The position numbers were made by a program, and so were the translations under genes. This document shows positions 46,806-55,767 of a stretch of DNA of 64,000 bases, piece after piece. The notes below the pieces were generated by a model. The model ran no database searches and was not told where the DNA came from. It saw only the letters and a list, made by a program, of their open reading frames with translations. Within the stretch, counting starts at the first letter, position 1. The number at the start of each line of letters is the position of its first letter. This DNA is from Flavobacterium nackdongense (GTDB lineage Bacteria; Bacteroidota; Bacteroidia; Flavobacteriales; Flavobacteriaceae): assembly GCF_004355225.1 (NCBI RefSeq), contig NZ_CP037933.1, positions 248,001-312,000 of the forward strand. The letters are read 5' to 3'.

Positions 46806-46994
46806 AGAAAGGCTTGGGTAGTATTTGGTTTAAATAGAGACGGAAAATCGAAGTGCATCGTCATGCCAATTAATGGAGATTATGAGATGTTTTGACAATT
46901 TTTACTTCTATTTTGCTGTTTTCTTGGCTTTTTTATGCTAACTTTCTTCAATAAAATAAACTCAATAATATTTTTTTTATTCAATATTTAATAA

Positions 46995-47024
46995 TATTTT
47001 TGGGTAACCAAATTGGTAAACCAA
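46995..47024 (+). promoter_or_regulatory. GntR-type tandem operator and -7 box of PL6-PL17-kdgF unit
   Basis: The -7 box TATTTTTG (46995-47002) overlaps TTGG-GTAA-CCAA (47000-47011). TTGG-TAAA-CCAA follows at 47013-47024. The operator ends 9 bases before the start codon, giving a very short leader. Confidence 0.8.
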
Positions 47025-47033
47025 TAAATAGGT

Positions 47034-49370
47034 ATGAAAAATATAAAAATTATATCGCTTGTAGTCCTTCTTTTTTCTAAATCATTATCATACAGCATCG
47101 TACGTCCTGAAGTGCGTGTACTTGTACATAACGTCAAAGAGTTCAATATAGCTGTAGCCCAAGCAAAAGCCGGCCATTTTATTGTATTGTCAAATGGTAT
47201 TTGGAAAAATGCAGAACTTTTGTTTGAAGGAATGGGCACTTCAACTAATCCGATTACCCTAACCGCAGAAGAAAAAGGGAAAGTTATTTTGTCTGGCGCC
47301 TCCAATCTTCGAATTGCGGGAGAATATCTTGTGGTTGAAGGACTTGTTTTTAAGAATGGATTTACACCCACCACAGAGCTTATTTCGTTTCGAAAAGATT
47401 CCAAAAAATTAGCCAATCATTGCCGATTGACCCAATGTGTGATTGACCACTTTAGCAATCCAGAGCGTTTCGAATCGGATTACTGGATTTCTATTTATGG
47501 CAAAAATAATCGAATTGACCACAATCATATCGAAGGGAAGCAAAATCTCGGTGTGACGATGGCTGTACGATTAGAAACCGAAGAAAGCCAAGAAAACAAT
47601 CATCAAATTGACCATAATTATTTTGGGCCGAGACCTAATTTAGGTTCGAATGGTGGCGAAACCATTCGAATTGGAACCAGTCATTATTCGTTGACCAATT
47701 CGAGAACTGTAGTAGAATTCAATTATTTTGATCGTTGCGACGGAGAGGGTGAAATTGTTTCGAATAAATCTTGCAGAAACACCTATAGATTCAATACTTT
47801 TTTTGAATGTGCCGGTAGTTTAACCTTGCGCCACGGCAGCGGAACGTTGGTTGATGGCAATGTTTTTATTGGCAATAACAAACCATTTATAGGGGGAATT
47901 CGCGTTATCAATGGTGACCAAACCGTAATCAATAATTATTGTGTTGGTCTTACAGGGTATCGATTTAGGGGAGCTTTGGTAATAATGAATGGGGTTCCGA
48001 ATTCGACACCAAACCGCTATCACCAAGTAAAAAATGCAGTCATCAAAAATAACACCTTCGTCAATTGTGATCATGTGCAACTTTGTGCCGGAAGTGACAA
48101 AGAGCGCAGCGCCACTCCCATAAATTCAAATATTTCGGATAATATATTTTTCCACCAGAATAAATCCGAATTATTTACCGTTTATGATGATATTAGCGGA
48201 ATCAGCTTTGCGGGAAATTATACGAGTCCCAATATCAATACTGAATTTTCAAAAGGTTTCCTGAAGGTTAATTTCAAATTAGTGAAAGATAAAAACGGAT
48301 TCGAACTTCCTGAATCAAAAGCCTTAAAAGTTAAAGTATTGATACATCCTGAAATTGCCACCAAATCTAATTCGGGGGTTTCTTGGTATTCAAAAGCTGA
48401 AAAAAACACCGCTCTTTCTAGTGGAAAAATCATCCGAGTGGAACCTGGCTTAGATGCATTGTATGATGCCGCTTTAGCATCTGCACCTGGGGATATTATT
48501 GAATTGACCTCTTCTGAAACCTACTACAACACCAAGATGATTGCTGTAAAACATCCGTTAACTTTTAGATCAAATCAGGAAACAAAACCCAAGTTGATTT
48601 TTGAGAAAAAAACTTTGTTTGAAATCGAAAACGGAGGAAGTTTAGCATTAGAAGGTTTGCAATTCGATGGAAAAGAAGCTCCTGATTATGCTGGGAATTC
48701 GGTGATAAGCACCAGTAAATATTCGATGATAAAAAATTATGAGCTAAAAATTAATCGATGCGATTTTATAAATTTAGATGTGAATCATTCATTTGATGTG
48801 ATTACGGTTTACAAAAATACCTTTGCCGATCTCATTCAAATTGAGAATGCTACTTTCAAAAAAATATCCGGAAATATAATAGCCTTGGATAAGGAAACCG
48901 ACGATGTAGGCATTTACAATGCCGAAAATGTAATTTTAGAAAACAATAGTTTTTCGGATATTGGTGGGGCGGTATTGCAACTGTATCGCGGCGGAACGGA
49001 TGAGAGTACCAATGGGCCAATTTTGACGGTTTCGCATTGTGTTTTTGACAATGTGGGCAAAAACACTAGAAATCGGTACAATGCCAGTTTGTCACTGTAC
49101 GGAGTGCAGGTAAATCATATCGAAAATAATATTTTCAACAATAGCAAAGGGATCAAAATGCATTTGGTCGTTGGGGAACCAATTGTAAATATATTCAATA
49201 ATAATTTCTTCAAAACCGACCCAATTTTGGTTAATGGAGATGAAAAATTTATAGAAAAAAACTCCACCAACTTCGACCCTAAATTGAAGGAAAATTATCA
49301 GTTGAGTGCTGATTCACCCTTAATAAATAAAGGTACTGACGGTTCAAATATTGGATTGATACAAAAATAA
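47034..49370 (+). CDS. two-domain PL6 alginate lyase (AlyGC-like)
   Basis: This 778-residue protein carries an N-terminal PL6 beta-helix (about 25-450) and a second beta-helix domain (about 460-775). That is the arrangement of exolytic AlyGC-type PL6 enzymes. The catalytic pair is Lys245 (SNKSCRN) and Arg266 (LTLRHGSG), 21 residues apart, and the calcium-site Glu lies in GEGEIVS. A signal peptide (LSYSIVR region) is likely, and no sorting domain is present, so a periplasmic role is expected. It heads a compact transcript of PL6, PL17 and KdgF-like cupin with gaps of 5 and 11 bases. This is the classical alginate-degrading core, under a tandem GntR-type operator. Confidence 0.88.
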   Translation: MKNIKIISLVVLLFSKSLSYSIVRPEVRVLVHNVKEFNIAVAQAKAGHFIVLSNGIWKNAELLFEGMGTSTNPITLTAEEKGKVILSGASNLRIAGEYLVVEGLVFKNGFTPTTELISFRKDSKKLANHCRLTQCVIDHFSNPERFESDYWISIYGKNNRIDHNHIEGKQNLGVTMAVRLETEESQENNHQIDHNYFGPRPNLGSNGGETIRIGTSHYSLTNSRTVVEFNYFDRCDGEGEIVSNKSCRNTYRFNTFFECAGSLTLRHGSGTLVDGNVFIGNNKPFIGGIRVINGDQTVINNYCVGLTGYRFRGALVIMNGVPNSTPNRYHQVKNAVIKNNTFVNCDHVQLCAGSDKERSATPINSNISDNIFFHQNKSELFTVYDDISGISFAGNYTSPNINTEFSKGFLKVNFKLVKDKNGFELPESKALKVKVLIHPEIATKSNSGVSWYSKAEKNTALSSGKIIRVEPGLDALYDAALASAPGDIIELTSSETYYNTKMIAVKHPLTFRSNQETKPKLIFEKKTLFEIENGGSLALEGLQFDGKEAPDYAGNSVISTSKYSMIKNYELKINRCDFINLDVNHSFDVITVYKNTFADLIQIENATFKKISGNIIALDKETDDVGIYNAENVILENNSFSDIGGAVLQLYRGGTDESTNGPILTVSHCVFDNVGKNTRNRYNASLSLYGVQVNHIENNIFNNSKGIKMHLVVGEPIVNIFNNNFFKTDPILVNGDEKFIEKNSTNFDPKLKENYQLSADSPLINKGTDGSNIGLIQK

Positions 49371-49375
49371 AATAG

Positions 49376-51625
49376 ATGAAAATAAAAAAAGTAAAATATA
49401 TTAAAACACTACAAGCAGCACTTTTGCTACTACTGATGTCAAGTCTACATGCTCAAGAGCATCCAAGCTTAATTTTGACTAAGCAAGGCGTTAAAGAAAT
49501 TCGATCTCAATTAGGAAAAGTACCTCTTTTCGATGCTTCTTTGGTGGAAACAAAAGCCGAAGTTGACGCCGAAATTGCTTTGGGGATTATTATTCCTTTA
49601 CCAAAGGGATTCTCAGGTGGATCTGCGCACGAGCGACACAAAAACAACTATCAAGTTCTAGAAAAAGCGGGAGTCTTATATCAACTATTAGGAGATGAAA
49701 AATATGGCATCTATGTTCGTGATATGTTATTGGGTTATGCCAAAATGTATCCAACTTTGCCATTACACCCAGAAAAAATTTCGTATGCAAGAGGAAAACT
49801 TTTTTGGCAAGCTTTAAACGATGCCAATTGGTTGGTTTATGCAAGTCAAGCGTATGATTGTGTTTATGATTTTATTAGCCCTGCCAACCGCTCTATAATC
49901 GAGAAAGATTTGTTTCGACCCTTTGCCGATTTCATTTCGGTCGGTTCTCCACAATTTTTCAATAGGGTGCATAATCACAGTACTTGGGGAAATGTGGCCG
50001 TAGGAATGATTGGTATTGTATTAAGAGACAATCAATTAATAGATCGCGCTTTATATGGTTTGAAAGAGGATGGTTTAGCTGCAGGAATGAAAGATAACGA
50101 TGGTGGATTTGTGAAAAAAGAAGGACAAAAAGCGGGTTTTTTAGCCAACTTGGATGAGCCTTTTTCCCCTGACGGCTATTATACCGAAGGAGCTTATTAT
50201 CAGCGGTATGCGATGTATCCTTTTTTGACTTTTGCCCAAGCTTTACAAAATAACAAGCCTGATTTAAAGATTTTCGACTATAAAAACAAAGTATTATTAA
50301 AATCGGTTTATGCTTTATTGAATTTGACCAAAACTAATGGTGAGTTTTTCCCCTTGAATGACGCCCAAAAAGGGATGTCATATTATTCGAATGAATTAGT
50401 TTCGGCAGTAGATATTGCTTATTTATACGCTGGAAAAGATCCTTCATTGTTAACCATTGCAAAACAACAGGGACGGGTACAGTTGAACAATTCCGGTATG
50501 GCAGTTGCATTGGGTATAAAAAATAATTTAGAAAAACCCTTCGTAAAAAAATCGATTGATCTGTCTGATGGCTCCGATGGAAAACAGGGTGGTGTCGCTA
50601 TTATTCGAAGTAAAATGAAGGAAGACGAATTGACTTTGGTTTTGAAATATGCTTCGCAAGGGCTGAGTCACGGTCATTACGATAAACTTTCGTTTTCCTT
50701 TTATAACAATAGTACTGATGTTTTGCAAGATTATGGATTGTCTCGTTTTGTGAATATCGAGCAAAAGGGTGGAGGCAATTACTTGAAGGAGAACGCATCT
50801 TGGGCCAAACAAACTATCGCTCATAATACTGTAGTACAAAATGAAACATCGCATTTTGGCGGTAATTTTGAGACAGGAAGTAAATTTGCTTCAGAGAAAT
50901 ACCTGTATGATGTTTCCAATCCTAAAGTTCAAATTATTAGTGCCAACGAAAACAATGCCTATCCTGGCACAACTATTCAAAGAACAATGGCATTGATAGC
51001 GCAAGACGGATTTGAGAAACCATTTTTGTTAGATATCATTCAATTGGACTCCAAAACAGTCAATCAGTTTGATTTACCTTTCTATTATTTAGGTCAATTA
51101 ATGTCTACTAATTTTGCTTATGAAACTCCAAATAATTTGGAAACCTTGGGCAAGGCTAATGGATATCAACATTTATGGAAGGCGGGAACCGCCATATTAA
51201 CGGTAGATAATGCAAAGGTTTCTTGGTTGAACGAAGGTAGTTTTTATACCCTAACTTCGATTACACAGCCGAATGACGAATTCTTTTTTGTGCGCATTGG
51301 TGCTAATGATCCTAATTTTAATTTGCGAAATGATCCAGGATTTATTTTTAGAAAAAAGAATGTTCAAAAGGCCACATTTGTATCTGTTCTCGAAACCCAC
51401 GGCAATTATAGTCCCGTTAGTGAAGTAGCCTTAAATTCCTATAGTTGCATTGCAAATCTCAAAATTATTTACGAAGACGCTAATTATATTGGTATCCAAA
51501 TTAAAAGTATTTCTGGAGTAGAAACTGTTTTTATTTTATCGACAGAAAATAATAAAAGCAATCAAAAACATCATTTAATAATCGATAGCAAAACCTATGA
51601 GTGGACAGGGCCTTATTATAAATAA
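49376..51625 (+). CDS. PL17 oligoalginate lyase
   Basis: This 749-residue exported enzyme (signal SSLHAQ) fits PL17, the exolytic oligoalginate lyases that release unsaturated monouronate. It has the alginate-lyase toroid with Asn200-His201 (RVHNHSTWG), tyrosines 274-275 in EGAYYQRYA and a heparinase II/III-type sandwich. The SHGHYDKLSF motif contains His432 and His434. These residues correspond in position and sequence to the catalytic Asn, His, Tyr and His of characterised PL17 members. It starts 5 bases after the PL6 stop and is followed by the KdgF-like gene after 11 bases. Together they turn alginate oligomers into 4-deoxy-L-erythro-5-hexoseulose uronate. Confidence 0.92.
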   Translation: MKIKKVKYIKTLQAALLLLLMSSLHAQEHPSLILTKQGVKEIRSQLGKVPLFDASLVETKAEVDAEIALGIIIPLPKGFSGGSAHERHKNNYQVLEKAGVLYQLLGDEKYGIYVRDMLLGYAKMYPTLPLHPEKISYARGKLFWQALNDANWLVYASQAYDCVYDFISPANRSIIEKDLFRPFADFISVGSPQFFNRVHNHSTWGNVAVGMIGIVLRDNQLIDRALYGLKEDGLAAGMKDNDGGFVKKEGQKAGFLANLDEPFSPDGYYTEGAYYQRYAMYPFLTFAQALQNNKPDLKIFDYKNKVLLKSVYALLNLTKTNGEFFPLNDAQKGMSYYSNELVSAVDIAYLYAGKDPSLLTIAKQQGRVQLNNSGMAVALGIKNNLEKPFVKKSIDLSDGSDGKQGGVAIIRSKMKEDELTLVLKYASQGLSHGHYDKLSFSFYNNSTDVLQDYGLSRFVNIEQKGGGNYLKENASWAKQTIAHNTVVQNETSHFGGNFETGSKFASEKYLYDVSNPKVQIISANENNAYPGTTIQRTMALIAQDGFEKPFLLDIIQLDSKTVNQFDLPFYYLGQLMSTNFAYETPNNLETLGKANGYQHLWKAGTAILTVDNAKVSWLNEGSFYTLTSITQPNDEFFFVRIGANDPNFNLRNDPGFIFRKKNVQKATFVSVLETHGNYSPVSEVALNSYSCIANLKIIYEDANYIGIQIKSISGVETVFILSTENNKSNQKHHLIIDSKTYEWTGPYYK

Positions 51626-51636
51626 AATTTAAAAAA

Positions 51637-52011
51637 ATGGAAAGATTTAGTCAAAAATACATTATTACAAAAGAGATGGAATGGGAAAAACTAGGCGGCG
51701 GAGTGTCTAGAAAATTCTTAGGGTATGATAATCAAATCATGATGGTCCAAGTGAAATTTGAAAAAGGTGCATTAGGTGCTCCACATCAACATTTTCACAC
51801 CCAAGCGACCTACTGTGTTTCCGGTAAATTTGAATTTGAAATTGATGGACTAAAACAAATTGTATCTGCTGGTGACGGGGTTTATATTCAGCCCAATTTA
51901 CTGCATAGTGCTGTTTGTTTAGAAGAGGGAATATTGATTGATACCTTTAGTCCCGTAAGAGAAGATTTCTTGAGTGGTGGTGCGGTGTCGTATTTCGGAG
52001 ATAAAGAATAG
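51637..52011 (+). CDS. kdgF: KdgF-like cupin, unsaturated uronate ring-opening protein
   Basis: This 124-residue single-domain cupin has metal-ligand candidates His50, His52, Gln56 and His90 (PHQHFHTQ and LLHSAV), as in KdgF. KdgF proteins convert the cyclic 4,5-unsaturated uronate made by PL17 or pectate lyases into the linear keto form. There is no signal peptide, so it acts in the cytoplasm or needs monomer import by the MFS transporter. It is the last gene of the PL6-PL17-kdgF transcript. The length agrees with characterised KdgF (about 110-130 residues). Confidence 0.87.
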   Translation: MERFSQKYIITKEMEWEKLGGGVSRKFLGYDNQIMMVQVKFEKGALGAPHQHFHTQATYCVSGKFEFEIDGLKQIVSAGDGVYIQPNLLHSAVCLEEGILIDTFSPVREDFLSGGAVSYFGDKE

Positions 52012-52370
52012 AGCTACTTTGAGTAGGTAATATAGAACTATTTGTGGTATTTCTTGTTTAAAGAGGTAAACTGATGGGACGTTGTATTTGACCATGCTGT
52101 CGTGGTTAGTATTTGATATATCTTGCCCGATTAGAATATATTGTGTCGTAGAGTTGCTCATTTATATCGAAATCTACGTGCCAAATTCGGGTATTTTTTC
52201 TGAATGAGATTTTTTTTGATAAAAAATAATAATATAAATTTTTTTATCGAAAAAAAGAAGTATATTTGGTTATCCAAATTGGTTATCCAATGTGATTTGC
52301 AAATTCATTACAATAATGCTCAGATAGTTTTTTTGAGAAAGCCAAAGGATAATAAAAAAATGATACTAAA
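52012..52370. other. intergenic region before PL7 with AT palindrome
   Basis: This 359-base region has no plausible gene. An AT-rich inverted repeat (about 52211-52226 with 52240-52256, containing GATAAAAAA and TTTTTTATC) lies directly upstream of the PL7 promoter at 52261-52290. It may be the kdgF terminator or a bent regulatory element. Confidence 0.55.
52261..52290 (+). promoter_or_regulatory. GntR-type tandem operator and -7 box of PL7 gene
   Basis: The -7 box TATATTTG (52261-52268) overlaps the first of two identical units TTGG-TTAT-CCAA, at 52266-52277 and 52279-52290. Confidence 0.8.
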
Positions 52371-53234
52371 ATGAAAATGCAATTTTCAAAAATTATGTGC
52401 TTCGCTTTGCTAGTTTTGGGTTGTACCATATACGGGCAACAAGCAAAAAAAGATAAAAAAGCAGCTTCGATTGATTTGACACATTGGAAAATTACAATTC
52501 CGGAAGAAGATCCTAAAGAGGCGGGAAGTCCAATTGAAATTGGATATCCAGAAATTATGGATTATGCTACGAATCCTGTTTTAAAAAAATGGATGTATAA
52601 TGACGAAAAAGACAAATCAATCGTATTTTATGCTTATCCCTCGGGAACTACTACGGCCAATAGTCATTATTCGAGATCGGAGCTAAGAGAAACGATCGAC
52701 CCTAATAATAACAATGTCAATTGGACTTTTGCTCAGGGAGGAACATTTAAGGCAACTTATGCAATGGATGCGATATCAAGGGGAAAAGACGGTAAATATA
52801 ATAAGGTTATTATTGCTCAAATTCACGGGCGATTGACCAATGCGCAGCGGGAATTAATTGGACAAAAAGATAATAATGCCGCTCCAATGCTAAAGATTTA
52901 TTGGGATGACGGGAAAATTAGGGTCAAAACAAAAGTCCTTAAAAACCCGAAGGCGAGCGACATTGAAATGCTGCCTGTATCTGCTTGGACAGATGATGAA
53001 GGGATAAGTTTTAAAGAAAAAGTAGATTTCGACAAGTTTACCATAGAAGTAAAGATTTCTAACGGACGAATGGAAGTAATTCTCAATGGAACGGAAACAT
53101 TGGTTTACAATGATATCAATATCAAAAAGTGGGGAATTTTTGAAAACTATTTCAAAGCCGGAAATTATTTTCAATCCAAAGAGCCCGGAACCTACGCAAA
53201 GGTCAAGATTTATGCTTTAACAGTTTCACATTAA
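52371..53234 (+). CDS. PL7 alginate lyase, probable lipoprotein
   Basis: This 287-residue enzyme has the complete PL7 signature set. R102-S-E-L-R106 is in strand A3, Q150-I-H152 in A5, and Y260-F-K-A-G-N-Y266 is followed by F-Q in A4. His152 and Tyr266 are the expected catalytic residues. The QIH form is generally associated with activity on G-containing alginate. The start has a lipobox (LVLGC, Cys18), so a membrane-anchored lipoprotein is likely. The alternative start at 52377 would not change this. The gene stands alone between its own operator promoter and the GntR gene. Confidence 0.92.
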   Translation: MKMQFSKIMCFALLVLGCTIYGQQAKKDKKAASIDLTHWKITIPEEDPKEAGSPIEIGYPEIMDYATNPVLKKWMYNDEKDKSIVFYAYPSGTTTANSHYSRSELRETIDPNNNNVNWTFAQGGTFKATYAMDAISRGKDGKYNKVIIAQIHGRLTNAQRELIGQKDNNAAPMLKIYWDDGKIRVKTKVLKNPKASDIEMLPVSAWTDDEGISFKEKVDFDKFTIEVKISNGRMEVILNGTETLVYNDINIKKWGIFENYFKAGNYFQSKEPGTYAKVKIYALTVSH

Positions 53235-53289
53235 AACTACTTTAATCAGAATATTTAGAATTAAAAGTGTAGTTATGTCATTTTTTTTA

Positions 53290-53320
53290 TATTTTTGTTT
53301 AAACCAATCTGGTTAACCAG
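53290..53320 (+). promoter_or_regulatory. GntR-type operator at the regulator's own promoter
   Basis: The -7 box TATTTTTG (53290-53297) is followed by a perfect palindrome CTGGTTAACCAG (53309-53320). A half unit ending CCAA (53304-53307) lies in 13-base register before it. The site ends 24 bases before the regulator start, as expected for autoregulation. Confidence 0.75.
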
Positions 53321-53344
53321 AGTTTAATTTAAAAATAATTAGAT

Positions 53345-54046
53345 ATGAAATTAGAAGTGCTTACAAAGAAAGACAATCAAGAGGTATTGAATAGTATAAT
53401 TGCCAAAATTCGGGATTATATCAATTATAAAAATTTAGAACCAGATGACAAATTGCCTTCAGAGCGAATGTTATCCGAAAAATTTGAGGTGAGCCGCAGC
53501 AGTGTCCGCGAAGCCATTCAAAAATTGGAGTTTTACGGTATTTTGAAATCCATTCCGCAGAGTGGAACTTTTGTAGCCAATATCGGTGTCATAGCGATGA
53601 ATGGGATTATCGATGATATTTTGAGACTCGGAGAATCAGATTTTAAATCTTTGGTTGAAACTCGAATATTATTGGAATTGAAAACCGTTCGATTAGCGGC
53701 TTTGCGCAGAACAAAAGAAGATTTGGTCCAAATAGGCGATGCATTAGATGCCTATTCAAAAAAGGTTTTAAATGGCGAAGATGCCGTTCAAGAGGATTTA
53801 TTATTTCATTTGGCTATCGCAAAAGCAAGCGGTAACAGCACCATCAATAATTTGATGTTGATGATCACCCCCGAAATCATTACTTATTTTGCCAAATTGC
53901 ATGTTTGTGATGAGAGTCAATCCTTGGCTGGAATAGAGGAGCATAACGATGTTTTTGAGGCGATCAAAGCTCAAAATCCGCAGTTGGCAAAACAAAAAAT
54001 GAAAGCTCATTTTAAAGCTTTATATAATTATTGTTATAACGTTTAG
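53345..54046 (+). CDS. GntR/FadR-family regulator of the alginate regulon
   Basis: This 233-residue regulator has an N-terminal winged helix (about 10-75; LPSERMLSEKFEVSRSSVREAIQKLE is split here into SERMLSEKF and VSRSSVREAI). A C-terminal FCD ligand domain (about 90-230) shows helix motifs ETRILLELKTVRLA, FHLAIAKASGN and EHNDVFEAI with probable metal-binding Asp/His. FadR-subfamily members regulating hexuronates (UxuR, ExuR) bind TTGGT..ACCAA palindromes. Such palindromes occur at ten places within 32 kb upstream, including at its own promoter. I infer it is the local repressor, released by a uronate or 2-keto-3-deoxygluconate. It is cotranscribed with the MFS gene 14 bases downstream. Confidence 0.9.
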   Translation: MKLEVLTKKDNQEVLNSIIAKIRDYINYKNLEPDDKLPSERMLSEKFEVSRSSVREAIQKLEFYGILKSIPQSGTFVANIGVIAMNGIIDDILRLGESDFKSLVETRILLELKTVRLAALRRTKEDLVQIGDALDAYSKKVLNGEDAVQEDLLFHLAIAKASGNSTINNLMLMITPEIITYFAKLHVCDESQSLAGIEEHNDVFEAIKAQNPQLAKQKMKAHFKALYNYCYNV

Positions 54047-54060
54047 TAGCATATTAAAAA

Positions 54061-55524
54061 ATGAAAATAAAAGGATTAAGATGGTGGATTATTGGGCTCA
54101 TAATGCTGATTACAGTAATCAATTACCTCGATAGAGGAACATTAAACTATATGTGGGTGGCCAATATCGAGTACAAAAAAGTCGACCAAATTAATCCTAA
54201 AATAAAAGAAAATCAAGCCCAGTTTTTGGTGGCTAATAATACGTACGTACTTCTCTCGAAAGGTGGAGAAAAAGTCATTCAGAAAGCAGAATTGGTTAGC
54301 TTTAAAAATGACAACCAAATTATTGTCAATCGACAAGGTATAGCTTACGAATTGGGCATTGTCGATAAAAATGCTTCACCTGAAGTGGCTTCAAAACAAG
54401 CTAAAGATGAATTGGGTACAATTACTATATTTTTTATGATTGCCTATGGATTCAGCCAACTTTTTTCGGGGAAATTGTATGATAAAATTGGTACTCGTCG
54501 GGGATTTGCAACTTCGGTTTTAGTTTGGGGATTTGCCGATGCCCTTACCTCATTGGCTCAGGGAAAAGTGGGATTGACCGGATTTCGGATGATGCTTGGT
54601 CTGGGTGAGGCGGGGCCCTGGCCTGGAACCACAAAAAGCAATGCGGAATGGTTTCCTCAAAGAGAACGGGCTTTTGCTCAAGGACTTTTTGGCGCCGCCG
54701 CTTCGATAGGTTCTATTATTGCTCCAATCGTTATTTTATCATTGTATATTTCTATTGGTTGGAAATATACCTTCGTCGTAGTAGGTTCACTCGGAATTTT
54801 ATGGATTATTCCTTGGCTTGTCATCAATAAAAAAGGACCAAAAGAACACAAATGGATTTCAGATAAGGAACGAGAATACATTTTAAGCAATCAGCCCGAA
54901 TCTAAAGTTACCAATGAAGTGGCTAAATCTTGGGGGCAATTATTGGCCAACAGAAAAAATTATTCTGTCATTCTAGGCCGCTTTTTTCTTGATCCTATTT
55001 GGTGGATGTTCGTCACTTTCCTACCAATGTATTTAGTAGAAGAATTTAATTTGAACATCAAAGAATTGGCTTTTTCAGCTTGGGTTCCTTATTTGGGTGC
55101 AATGATTGGTAGTATCTCTGGCGGATGGTTTTCGGGATATTTAATTCGTAAAGGATTTACAGTTGATAAGGCAAGAAAAACGGCAATTATCGTTGGTGGA
55201 AGCATTATTGTTCCTTCTATTATTGCCTCTGTGATGGCTGCCAATGCTGCTTTGGCAGTAATTTTAATGGCTTTTGTTCTTGGAGGTTTTCAGTTTACCA
55301 TTGTCAATATTCAAACTTTACCTAGTGATTTGCATTGTGGTAAATCGGTTGGGTCATTGGCAGGATTGGGTGGTGCTGCAGCCGTTTTGGGTACCATTTT
55401 GGCAATATTATTTGCGGGTCAAATCGCAAGTTGGACACTATTGTTTGGATTATTAGCCGCTTTGGTTCCCCTTTCCTTACTTTCCGTTTTTATGACAGTA
55501 GGTAAAATTGAACAAATAACATAA
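54061..55524 (+). CDS. MFS hexuronate-type transporter with extra loop domain
   Basis: This 487-residue inner-membrane MFS permease is of the anion:cation symporter (ExuT/GudP-like) type. Hallmarks are VINYLDRGTL at TM1, GKLYDKIGTRRGF in loop 2-3 and GLGEAGPWPGTTKSNAEWFP. It probably imports unsaturated or keto-deoxy uronates from the periplasm. The segment between TM1 and TM2 (about 32-118) is roughly 65-85 residues longer than usual and is hydrophilic and strand-rich (NNTYVLLSKGGEKV, NQIIVNRQG). It would lie on the periplasmic side. The gene lies directly behind the regulator gene and is therefore under its operator. Confidence 0.88.
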   Translation: MKIKGLRWWIIGLIMLITVINYLDRGTLNYMWVANIEYKKVDQINPKIKENQAQFLVANNTYVLLSKGGEKVIQKAELVSFKNDNQIIVNRQGIAYELGIVDKNASPEVASKQAKDELGTITIFFMIAYGFSQLFSGKLYDKIGTRRGFATSVLVWGFADALTSLAQGKVGLTGFRMMLGLGEAGPWPGTTKSNAEWFPQRERAFAQGLFGAAASIGSIIAPIVILSLYISIGWKYTFVVVGSLGILWIIPWLVINKKGPKEHKWISDKEREYILSNQPESKVTNEVAKSWGQLLANRKNYSVILGRFFLDPIWWMFVTFLPMYLVEEFNLNIKELAFSAWVPYLGAMIGSISGGWFSGYLIRKGFTVDKARKTAIIVGGSIIVPSIIASVMAANAALAVILMAFVLGGFQFTIVNIQTLPSDLHCGKSVGSLAGLGGAAAVLGTILAILFAGQIASWTLLFGLLAALVPLSLLSVFMTVGKIEQIT

Positions 55525-55542
55525 GATTATAAAATAGTAATA

Positions 55543-55748
55543 TAACTCGTTGGGTGAAATTATTAAATTTTTAGAAATAGTAAAATTGAAACGCATAGAA
55601 TCATAGAAAAAAGAGTTGGATAGCCCAGTTCTTGGGTTCACATAGCTATGATTTACTAAAATCAAGCGAAGCGTCTTAATAAAATTAATAAAAAACTATG
55701 ATTCTATGTGTTTAAAAAAAATTAAATTGAATTACACCCAACGGGTTA
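55543..55748. repeat. intergenic inverted-repeat element (206 bp)
   Basis: The outer arms TAACTCGTTGGGTGAAATT (55543-55561) and AATTACACCCAACGGGTTA (55730-55748) are complementary at 17 of 19 positions. An inner perfect pair, CATAGAATCATAG (55594-55606) with CTATGATTCTATG (55696-55708), is nested inside. The core holds CACATAGCTATG and AAGCGAAGCG, which recur in the element at 63627. No gene is inside. Confidence 0.7.
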
Positions 55749-55767
55749 ATATATAAATTGAATAAAA

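Noticed and set aside
46988..47416. 142-codon minus-strand open frame over the PL6 start and operator
   Set aside because: It is a shadow of the PL6 gene that also crosses the operator. It has no family resemblance.
22079..53320. CRISPR-like reading of the 13-bp periodic sites
   Set aside because: There are only two or three units per site and no spacers or cas genes. Each cluster sits at a promoter, so operators explain them.
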